From assembly GCA_946403735.1 (NCBI GenBank), contig CAMJAZ010000113.1, positions 1 to 6,096 on the forward strand: a DNA stretch of 6,096 bases. Reading direction: 5' to 3'. The position numbers and the translations under genes are program-made. Source of the DNA: an uncultured Selenomonadales bacterium (GTDB lineage Bacteria > Bacillota > Negativicutes > Selenomonadales > Selenomonadaceae). Positions within the stretch are counted from its first letter, which is position 1. Every line of letters begins with the position of its first letter. The notes under the pieces were generated by a model. It was not told the origin of the DNA. It searched no databases and saw only the letters and a list, made by a program, of their open reading frames with translations. This document shows, piece after piece, positions 1 to 5,320 of this stretch.

Positions 1-48
1 AATTATTAAAAAATTTTTATTCGATACAATTTATTTAGCGTTTAAATC

Positions 49-354
49 TTACCAGCCGTGATTTTTGCGATCGTAGACAAGCGCCCAAGCTTCACTGCGG
101 TCAATCGTTCTCTTGTTTAACTTATCGTAATATTTATTTTTGCGCCAGTCGCCGTGATAAGTTTCAACTTTGATTCCGAAACGATCAAATACGCCCTTCA
201 ACTGCGCTTCGTCATTGTCGCCGCTAGTAATTTCAATGCCGAGTCTTGCAAAACGTCTCTTGTCGTCTCTAATTTCCTTGCCTAATCCGCCTGCTACTTC
301 TTCAAGTTCGCTATCGCTTAAAACTTCATCTTTCAAAATTTTTTCTTCTGCCAT
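49..354 (-). CDS. Small protein with double-glycine (GG) leader, putative exported peptide precursor
   Basis: A 101-residue protein of unknown function. Residues 1-23 look like a short leader: they are acidic (eight Asp/Glu, two Lys) and end in LSDSELEEVAGG, the pattern cleaved after Gly-Gly by the C39 peptidase domain of bacteriocin/RiPP exporters. The predicted mature part, from L24, is about 78 residues. It is basic, has no cysteine, and is rich in Tyr/Trp/Arg/Lys near its C-terminus, which ends HGW. Without Cys it cannot be a lanthipeptide or sactipeptide, so an unmodified bacteriocin-like or signalling peptide, or another secreted small protein, is more likely. The long Nif11 leader domain is absent. 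The ATG at 354 was chosen because GGAGGA stands about eight bases upstream; a TTG at 369 overlaps that site and is less likely. The gene has its own putative promoter and no export or modification gene beside it. That it is a gene is fairly sure; its role is inferred. Confidence 0.72.
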   Translation of the reverse strand: MAEEKILKDEVLSDSELEEVAGGLGKEIRDDKRRFARLGIEITSGDNDEAQLKGVFDRFGIKVETYHGDWRKNKYYDKLNKRTIDRSEAWALVYDRKNHGW

Positions 355-400
355 TTTTATTTCCTCCAATTAAATTTTAGTTCAAATTTTTCTTACACAC

Positions 401-429
401 ATTGTACGCGGCAAGTTGAAAAATATTAA
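401..429 (-). promoter_or_regulatory. Putative sigma-70-like promoter of the GG-leader gene
   Basis: On the minus strand, TTAATA (424-429) and TACAAT (401-406) are separated by 17 bases. The -10 matches the consensus at five of six positions and the -35 at four. The -10 lies about 47 bases before the ATG at 354, which gives an untranslated leader of about 40 bases ending in a strong GGAGGA site. The AT-rich background makes chance matches common. Confidence 0.4.
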
Positions 430-449
430 TGACTAAAAAATTTTTGGCA

Positions 450-1241
450 TTAATTTTTCAAAATATATTTGACGACTAAGTAGCCGACTTCGTACAACAT
501 CATCACTGGAATGGCAACGGCAACTTGCGTGATAACGTCAGGCGTCGTGACAAGTGCGCCAACTACGAATGACAGGAAAAAAACTATTCGGCGGTACTTG
601 CCCAAAAATTCACTAGTCAAAATTCCCAGCTTGCCAAGCACGATTATAACTAGCGGCAGTTCAAAGACGAAACCAAAAGGTAGCGCAAACATTATCACGA
701 AGTCAAAATAATTTTGAAAGCTGAACATCGTTTGCAGGTCGTCCGTACTAAATCCCATGAAAAATTTTAGCGCCGTCGGCATAATCAGAAAAAATGAAAA
801 TGCTAATCCCGAGAAAAATAAAATTACAGACGCTGGAACAAGTACGCCTAAAATTGCGCGTTCATCTTTAGTCAGCGCAGGTAGAAAAAATTGCCAAATG
901 TGAAAAAAAATTATCGGCAGGGCGATTAAGAATCCTGCCACAATGTCAATTTTTAAGTACGTAAAAAATGCCTCGCCTGGTTGCATGTAATAAAGCTTGC
1001 CAACAGGTTCGGTCAAAAATTTTACTATTTCGTCAATGAAAAAATACGCAACGCAACTTCCAAATACAACGGCTAACAAACTTTTGATTATGCGTGACCG
1101 CAATTCCTCAAGGTGTGCCGTCAATGACATTGAGCCATCGTCTAATTGTTCGTCCGTAGATTTTTTTTCATCTGTAGAAACTTTTTCGGCTGAAGAATTT
1201 TCGTCCGCCGCCTTCTGCGGTTTATCGGAAGGTGAAGTCAT
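450..1241 (-). CDS. tatC: Sec-independent protein translocase subunit TatC
   Basis: The polytopic membrane core of the twin-arginine translocase, which binds twin-arginine signal peptides and works with TatA to export folded proteins. The 263-residue sequence has about six hydrophobic segments (roughly 53-76, 98-122, 131-155, 180-203, 218-234 and 237-258). Family landmarks are HLEELRSR at 43-50 in the cytoplasmic signal-peptide-binding region, ALTKDER at 122-128 with E127 matching the conserved loop Glu, FELP with E194, and TTPD at 232-235. It is preceded by about 38 hydrophilic residues rich in Ser, Lys, Asp and Glu (including a repeated STDE), which most TatC proteins lack. Its ATG overlaps the tatA stop as ATGA, indicating translational coupling, and there is little Shine-Dalgarno sequence before it. 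An alternative ATG at 1130 (MSLTAHLEELR) would remove the extension but also has a weak ribosome site. Identity is very secure; the start is less so. Confidence 0.96.
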   Translation of the reverse strand: MTSPSDKPQKAADENSSAEKVSTDEKKSTDEQLDDGSMSLTAHLEELRSRIIKSLLAVVFGSCVAYFFIDEIVKFLTEPVGKLYYMQPGEAFFTYLKIDIVAGFLIALPIIFFHIWQFFLPALTKDERAILGVLVPASVILFFSGLAFSFFLIMPTALKFFMGFSTDDLQTMFSFQNYFDFVIMFALPFGFVFELPLVIIVLGKLGILTSEFLGKYRRIVFFLSFVVGALVTTPDVITQVAVAIPVMMLYEVGYLVVKYILKN

Positions 1242-1420
1242 TTTTTATCAGTTTTATTGTCGACGCTGGAATTTTTTTCATCGTCGTCTGCATTAGCCTG
1301 TTTAAATTCTTTTATGCTTTGTCCAAGTGCTTTACCAACGCCTGGCAATTTTCCTGGTCCGAAAACCACAAGACCAATCACCAAAATTAAAATAAGCTCT
1401 GGTACACCAATTCCAAACAT
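1238..1420 (-). CDS. tatA: Sec-independent protein translocase subunit TatA
   Basis: A 60-residue TatA/E-family protein that oligomerises around TatC to form the transient pathway for folded twin-arginine substrates. Order of parts: a short N-terminus with E8, a single membrane helix (about 7-20), the FGPGKLP hinge at 20-26, an amphipathic helix (about 27-41), and a charged tail rich in Asp, Ser and Lys. The reading frame extends upstream to 1465, but the ATG at 1420 is preferred: a purine-rich GGAAGGGG ribosome site lies about eight bases upstream, the protein then begins MFGIGVPE as in the family, and the longer form would start inside the predicted promoter -10. No separate TatB is present, which suggests a minimal TatAC system as in many Gram-positive-lineage bacteria, where TatA serves both roles. 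The stop overlaps the tatC start by four bases. Confidence 0.95.
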   Translation of the reverse strand: MFGIGVPELILILVIGLVVFGPGKLPGVGKALGQSIKEFKQANADDDEKNSSVDNKTDKK

Positions 1421-1464
1421 AAACACTACCCCTTCCCACCAAAAGCTTACAAACAATTTCAACA

Positions 1465-1492
1465 ATTATAGCACAAAGTTTTTTAAATACAA
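1465..1492 (-). promoter_or_regulatory. Putative sigma-70-like promoter of tatAC
   Basis: The minus strand shows a perfect -10 TATAAT (1465-1470) preceded by TG at the extended -10 position (TGCTATAAT). TTGTAT (1487-1492) lies 16 bases further upstream as a partial -35. Transcription would start near 1458, giving a leader of about 38 bases before the tatA ATG at 1420. This indicates that tatAC can be transcribed independently of the phosphonate genes upstream. Confidence 0.6.
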
Positions 1493-1523
1493 TCCCAAAT
1501 TGCTGATTCAAAAAATTTTCATT

Positions 1524-1553
1524 TAGTTAGTAGTCAGTAGTGAATAGTTAGTA
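1524..1553. repeat. Imperfect short direct repeats TAGTTAGTA between ppd and tatA
   Basis: TAGTTAGTA occurs at 1524-1532 and again at 1545-1553, starts 21 bases apart. A related AGTCAGTAGTGA lies between, so the stretch is built almost wholly from TAGT/CAGT-like four-base units. It sits directly after the ppd stop codon and upstream of the tatAC promoter. Its function is unknown. It is too short and degenerate to call a CRISPR, and shows no strong hairpin. Confidence 0.5.
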
Positions 1554-1559
1554 ATCGGA

Positions 1560-2678
1560 TTATTTCAATATCGAACGCATAAAATTATTTTTATTGTCTA
1601 TAGGTGAGATTGTCGGTCGTCCTAAATCATGCCTAGACGATACGGAAGTTTTTATCTCTAAAAAACTCAACTGATGATTCGCCTTTATATATGAAAGTTC
1701 GTTATCCAATTCGGCGTATGAATTTACACTTGCAACGTGGCGGTAATTACAAGCTCGGGCAATTTCAGAAATTTTTATAAGACCAGCTACGGTTGGCATT
1801 CCGCCCACGCTTTCATGCGATTCATTGTTAATGACTATGTGAATGAAATTTTGCAGATTATTCGCGCCAATTACCGCAAGGGCGCCCATATGCATCAATA
1901 ACGCGCCGTCTCCGTCTATACACCAAATTTTTTTGTCTTTCAACTGCATAGCAAGACCCAACGCAATAGATGACGCATGCCCCATTGAACCGACTGTCAA
2001 AAAATCATATTCATGAGATTGTTTATTTTCTTCGCGAATACTGAAAAGTTCACGGCTAATTTTGCCAGTAGTAGATACGACAATATCTTTATCAGATACG
2101 GCGACTATGCGTCTAAGCGCGTCTTCACGCAACATTTTATTTCCATTTGAATATAAAACATCTTTATCGAAGGACAATGCATTTTTGCACACGACAAACG
2201 CTACTTGTTTACCTTTGGATAAATCTGCACGAAAATTTTTCATTGCGGCTTGAAGTTCATCTGCAATCGTTTCACGTCTCAATATAAAGTAGCTGATATT
2301 CAAATCGTCCAAAAGTTTCAAGGTAATTGTACTTTGAAAAATATGTTGCGGCTCATCTTTCACACCTGGTTCACCGCGCCAACCTATAACAAAAATCATT
2401 GGAATTGCATACACTTTATTTGACAAAAGCGACGCTACAGGATTTACAATATTTCCTTCGCCGCTATTCTGCATATAAACGACAGGAATTTTATTTGTTG
2501 CAAGATGATAACCCGTAGCCAATGCAACTGAATTTCCTTCGTTTGCCGCGATAATGTGACGATCATTATTGTTTCCGTACTTATCCATGAGATAATTACA
2601 TAACGGCTTTAAAAGTGAGTCTGGAACGCCAGTATAAAAATCAGATTGTACCGTTTTTATAAAATCTTTTACCTGCAT
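1560..2678 (-). CDS. ppd: Phosphonopyruvate decarboxylase (thiamine diphosphate enzyme)
   Basis: Decarboxylates phosphonopyruvate to phosphonoacetaldehyde, the irreversible step that pulls the unfavourable PEP mutase reaction forward; also called aepY. The 372-residue protein has the two-part layout of the family. The N-terminal pyrimidine-binding half carries TGVPDSLLKPL (16-26), NEGN with the cofactor-activating E47, QNSGEGN (70-76) and WRGEPGVKDEPQH (100-112). The C-terminal half carries STTGKISREL (202-211) and the ThDP/metal motif GDG (256-258) followed by NNESHESVGG (284-293). The open frame reaches 2753, but the ATG at 2678 has GTGGAG seven to eight bases upstream and gives the usual N-terminus, while the longer version would overlap the preceding methyltransferase frame. 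It follows that gene by 19 bases and is the last gene of the phosphonate group. Sulfopyruvate decarboxylase is a related alternative, but the PEP mutase in the same cluster argues against it. Confidence 0.95.
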   Translation of the reverse strand: MQVKDFIKTVQSDFYTGVPDSLLKPLCNYLMDKYGNNNDRHIIAANEGNSVALATGYHLATNKIPVVYMQNSGEGNIVNPVASLLSNKVYAIPMIFVIGWRGEPGVKDEPQHIFQSTITLKLLDDLNISYFILRRETIADELQAAMKNFRADLSKGKQVAFVVCKNALSFDKDVLYSNGNKMLREDALRRIVAVSDKDIVVSTTGKISRELFSIREENKQSHEYDFLTVGSMGHASSIALGLAMQLKDKKIWCIDGDGALLMHMGALAVIGANNLQNFIHIVINNESHESVGGMPTVAGLIKISEIARACNYRHVASVNSYAELDNELSYIKANHQLSFLEIKTSVSSRHDLGRPTISPIDNKNNFMRSILK

Positions 2679-3209
2679 ATTTACTCCACAAAAAAAATTA
2701 CGCTTTGTACATAAAACAATTATAAATGTAGGGATTATCCCAAAAACCATCAAGGTACGATTCGGTAAACGTAATTTTTAAATTATTTTTTTCGGCAAAG
2801 TTTTTGAAAAAATTTTTACTATAAAAAAGTTTTGGAAGTCCTTTATAATGCTCATCGTAGTTAGGAGTAAGTTGACGGCGGAAATTTAAAAACTTTTCCT
2901 CTTTTTCACTATCATGAATATTTAATATACCTATACTTGCGTTAGCTTTTTGCAACAATTTTGTCAATACTGAATCAGCATATTTCAAATCGTAAAAATA
3001 ATGAAATACACCGCTAGATAATACTGCATCATATTTAACGTCAACAGGCATATTTATTGCCTCGTCACAAATACACTCACGCATATTTTCTAAAGTTGGA
3101 ACTGTCCGCAAAATTTTAATTAAAGCTTCAGAATAATCCATGCCGCCGACTTCAATTCCATTTTTATGGAATAAGTACAAATTCACGCCGCTACCACAGC
3201 CAACTTCAA

Positions 3210-3223
3210 AGATAGACCTATCT
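3210..3223. repeat. Short inverted repeat AGATAG-AC-CTATCT next to the G tract
   Basis: Two perfect six-base arms (3210-3215 and 3218-3223) are separated by two bases, five bases away from the G run, and they include the premature stop. On the other side, the run itself can pair with GGGG at 3242-3245 across a five-base gap (CCCC-GTCTA-GGGG). Both are small, and the first loop is too tight for a stable RNA hairpin as written. They are recorded because they flank the frame break. Confidence 0.4.
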
Positions 3224-3228
3224 ACTAA

Positions 3229-3237
3229 CCCCCCCCC
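3229..3237 (-). repeat. Homopolymer tract of nine G within the methyltransferase
   Basis: Nine consecutive C on the plus strand (G on the coding strand) lie exactly where the methyltransferase frame is lost. With nine G the upstream frame reads on to TAG at 3218-3220. With eight or eleven G the codons continue LVDRSIFEVGCGSG in the correct frame. Long G runs mutate by slipped-strand mispairing and form on/off switches in surface-modification genes of other bacteria. They are also a common site of sequencing error. Confidence 0.9.
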
Positions 3238-3474
3238 GTCTAGGGGATGTGAACAAATACTCTACAGTTTTGTCAACTTCTTTTGAGATTGCCTCGTAAG
3301 TAAGGGATGAGCCACTAACATCAAAGCCATTGAGACGCTTTAATTCTAAAACAATTTGCTTGTCATCAAGTACAGAGAAATTGTTATAATCTGTCTTACG
3401 TTTATTCCAAATAGTTTGCCAATTATTTTCTACCATTTTAAAAACACATCCTCTCAAAATTTCTAAAAAATTTA

Positions 3475-4599
3475 TCACTTATTGTATTTAATTGGTATTG
3501 CAACTTTAGTAGCGATGAGAGCTGAACGGAGTACTTCAAAAAATTTTTTTATGTCGTCTTCGTCAATGGCGCCAAGTGAACAAAGACGGAAAGTATTTTT
3601 ACCCTGCATTTTTCCAGGATAAATAGTAAAGCCTTCGTTGTAACAATAATCGTGAACCTTTTCAAAATCCCAGTTAATATCGTCAGGATATTTTACAGCT
3701 ACAACTAAATCAGACTGATATTCGGAAGGTATGGTTTCTTTAAAACCTAAATCCTTAAGCCCAGAATGAATTGCGTTAATTACCCTTTGATGACGCGCCC
3801 ATTTATTCAATTCGCCTTCAATGAAATATTCCTTAAGCGCTTGCCGCGCAGAATAAATAGTTTGAACTGGCGGCGTAAATTGCATTTGCCCATTCTTACG
3901 AAAATAATCATATTGCGCAAATAAATTGCAGTAATATGAGCGCATGGGGTAATGGCTAGAATCTTCAATGATATTTTTTCGACCGATGATAAATGACAAA
4001 CCCGCCATAGCTTGAATGCCTTTCTGCGCGGACGCCATACAAAAATCAATGTTTTCATCATACACATTTATAGGACGCATTGCCAAAGTTGACGTAGTAT
4101 CAACAATGAAAATGCTATTATGTTCGTGAGCAACTTTGCCAATATTGCGAATTGGATTTAATACGCCTGTCCCCGTCTCATGATGAGTTGCATATACTAC
4201 AGCTACGTCGGAATTTTCATCAAGGATTTTTTTAACCGCGTCAACGTCAACAGATTTTTCAATGGGCAAATTTAAATCTATGTAATTCAGAGAATACGCC
4301 TTGCAAATATCTACGGCTCTTGAAGAATACGAGCCATTATTCACTACAAGAATTTTTTTATCTTTCGGAAGAAGTGAATTTATACATACGTCCATATTCA
4401 ACGTGCCAGACCCGCAGAATAAAACTGCCGCGTAGTCATTAGGATCGGCATGAACAATTTTTAATAAAAGTTGTTCAACTTCAGCCATTACTAAGCCAAA
4501 TTCTTTTTCTCTTGGGCAAATATCAGGAACTACTTGTGCCTGTTTAACAGTATCGGTAGTAGTTGCTGGTCCAGGATTAAGTAAGATATTACGTTTCAC
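3475..4599 (-). CDS. phnW: 2-aminoethylphosphonate-pyruvate-type aminotransferase (biosynthetic direction)
   Basis: A PLP-dependent class V (fold type I) aminotransferase interconverting phosphonoacetaldehyde and 2-aminoethylphosphonate (AEP). Here it most likely makes AEP, because it sits with pepM and ppd and no phosphonatase gene is visible. The 374-residue protein begins LLNPGPATTT (6-15), then has CGSGTLNMD (62-70) in the cofactor phosphate-binding region, HHETGTG (139-145), D167 in FIVDTTS as the likely pyridine-nitrogen partner, and K193 in SAQKGIQAM as the Schiff-base lysine. The C-terminal domain includes FRLCSLGAIDEDDI. The start codon is GTG at 4599, supported by a GGAGG ribosome site nine bases upstream that overlaps the end of the preceding gene's context (16-base gap). 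The stop TGA overlaps a possible GTG start of the methyltransferase frame. The family and the AEP role are well supported; the exact amino donor is not visible. Confidence 0.93.
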   Translation of the reverse strand: MKRNILLNPGPATTTDTVKQAQVVPDICPREKEFGLVMAEVEQLLLKIVHADPNDYAAVLFCGSGTLNMDVCINSLLPKDKKILVVNNGSYSSRAVDICKAYSLNYIDLNLPIEKSVDVDAVKKILDENSDVAVVYATHHETGTGVLNPIRNIGKVAHEHNSIFIVDTTSTLAMRPINVYDENIDFCMASAQKGIQAMAGLSFIIGRKNIIEDSSHYPMRSYYCNLFAQYDYFRKNGQMQFTPPVQTIYSARQALKEYFIEGELNKWARHQRVINAIHSGLKDLGFKETIPSEYQSDLVVAVKYPDDINWDFEKVHDYCYNEGFTIYPGKMQGKNTFRLCSLGAIDEDDIKKFFEVLRSALIATKVAIPIKYNK

Positions 4600-4615
4600 A
4601 AAAATTTGCCTCCGT

Positions 4616-5320
4616 TTATAAATAGGATGAATCTAACGCCTGCAATTCTTCCAATGTATCAATTTCAGTTACGTCATCAAAAGTACATTGTCTAACTTTT
4701 ATTTTATATTCATATTTAAAGAACGATAAGGCGACTTCATCCCAATATTTGTTTTTACCGTCTGGAAGATTGAAAACTTTTTCTGTATGACGCGCTAATT
4801 TTTCGCCGTCCTCCGCTGTCCAATAAGATATTCCAACCATTTGATAACAATCATTGCCGCCTACCGCGATTTCGTTAATATAGCCATTTTTATCTGTCAT
4901 TAAGCACCAGTCGTCTGTATGCTTAGTATAAATTCCCAAATAGTTCGATTCAGCTTGAGTAGGCGTAATTAGATTTTTATTTCTTAAAAATAAATCTCCT
5001 TCGACAACGTAAGCATTGCGAATCAAATCTTTAGCGCACAATATCGAAGAAATATTATTAGCCTCGTTGTATTGTTCATTTACAATAAATTTTAGCATAG
5101 GATATTTATTTTTAAGACATTGAAATTTTTCTGCCAAATATCCACATACAACGTAAATATCGGTAATTTTCGCGGCTAACAAGGCATCTATCGAAGTTTC
5201 TATGATTCGCGTACCTAAGACTTTGACTAAAGGTTTTGGCAAATCATTTGTAACTGGTTTCATTCGACTGCCTAATCCAGCTGCTAATATAACTGCTCTT
5301 TCAACTTTCATTTCATTCAT
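4616..5320 (-). CDS. CTP:phosphonate nucleotidyltransferase (LicC/PntC-like), probable CMP-AEP synthase
   Basis: A 234-residue sugar-nucleotidyltransferase-fold protein of the LicC (CTP:phosphocholine cytidylyltransferase) type. The nucleotide-binding signature AAGLGSRMKPVT (13-24) is followed by PKPL with the catalytic K29. YNEANNISS (84-92) is typical of LicC-like enzymes. EGDLF places D109 at the metal site, and YWDE (192-195) supplies a further acidic pair. In Treponema denticola, PntC joins such a domain to an AEP aminotransferase and makes CMP-AEP. Here the two are separate neighbouring genes, so activation of AEP with CTP is the best inferred reaction. Phosphocholine or a sugar phosphate are possible alternative substrates, since substrate choice cannot be read from motifs alone. 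The ATG directly abuts the pepM stop (TAA followed by ATG) without a clear ribosome site, suggesting coupled translation; an ATG at 5311 (MKVERAVIL) is an alternative start. Confidence 0.88.
   Translation of the reverse strand: MNEMKVERAVILAAGLGSRMKPVTNDLPKPLVKVLGTRIIETSIDALLAAKITDIYVVCGYLAEKFQCLKNKYPMLKFIVNEQYNEANNISSILCAKDLIRNAYVVEGDLFLRNKNLITPTQAESNYLGIYTKHTDDWCLMTDKNGYINEIAVGGNDCYQMVGISYWTAEDGEKLARHTEKVFNLPDGKNKYWDEVALSFFKYEYKIKVRQCTFDDVTEIDTLEELQALDSSYL

Larger units (their letters stand above)
2698..3436 (-). pseudogene. SAM-dependent methyltransferase, frame broken at a G9 tract (phase-variable or disrupted)
   Basis: A class I SAM-dependent methyltransferase split between two frames. 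The N-terminal part starts at the ATG at 3436 (MVENNWQTIW), with AGAGGA somewhat far upstream, and runs through the G tract at 3229-3237 to a TAG at 3218-3220 after about 72 residues. The rest continues in the next frame with RSIFEVGCGSG, the glycine-rich SAM-binding motif I, then GGMDYSEALI (acidic residue after strand 2), DAVLSSGVFHYF, and a full C-terminus ending at 2698. Removing one G joins both parts into about 245 residues, a normal length, with the break in a poorly constrained linker before motif I. A GTG at 3186, at the end of motif I, could not start a functional enzyme. A GTG at 3478 overlapping the aminotransferase stop (GTGA) is a possible alternative start. The gene is strikingly AT-rich. 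The substrate is unknown; AEP, its CMP ester or the final conjugate are reasonable guesses from context. Confidence 0.82.

Noticed and set aside
170..373. Plus-strand Ser-rich open frame opposite the GG-leader gene
   Set aside because: The minus-strand gene has a strong ribosome site and a leader motif. The Ser-rich translation is the mirror of its acidic codons.
430..449. Possible terminator after tatC (AAAAATTTTTT)
   Set aside because: The palindrome is made only of A and T with no G/C stem, so it is not a credible intrinsic terminator.
1501..1523. Possible terminator after ppd (GATTCAAAAAATTTTC region)
   Set aside because: The pairing is imperfect and A/T only. Readthrough into tatAC cannot be excluded, but no hairpin is supported.
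997..1526. Plus-strand open frames across tatA and the start of tatC
   Set aside because: They are antisense to well-supported tat genes, have low-complexity Ser/Asn-rich translations and no recognisable domain.
1524..1553. CRISPR-like repeat
   Set aside because: Only two nine-base copies occur, without spacers of regular length and with no cas gene.
3218..3478. An independent 86-residue protein starting at the GTG at 3478
   Set aside because: Its C-terminal RRGGVSR arises only by reading through the G run in the wrong frame. The rest is the natural N-terminus of the methyltransferase.
3807..4067. Minus-strand open frame inside the aminotransferase gene
   Set aside because: It lies wholly within phnW in another frame, has no family resemblance, and phnW shows full conserved motifs across this stretch.
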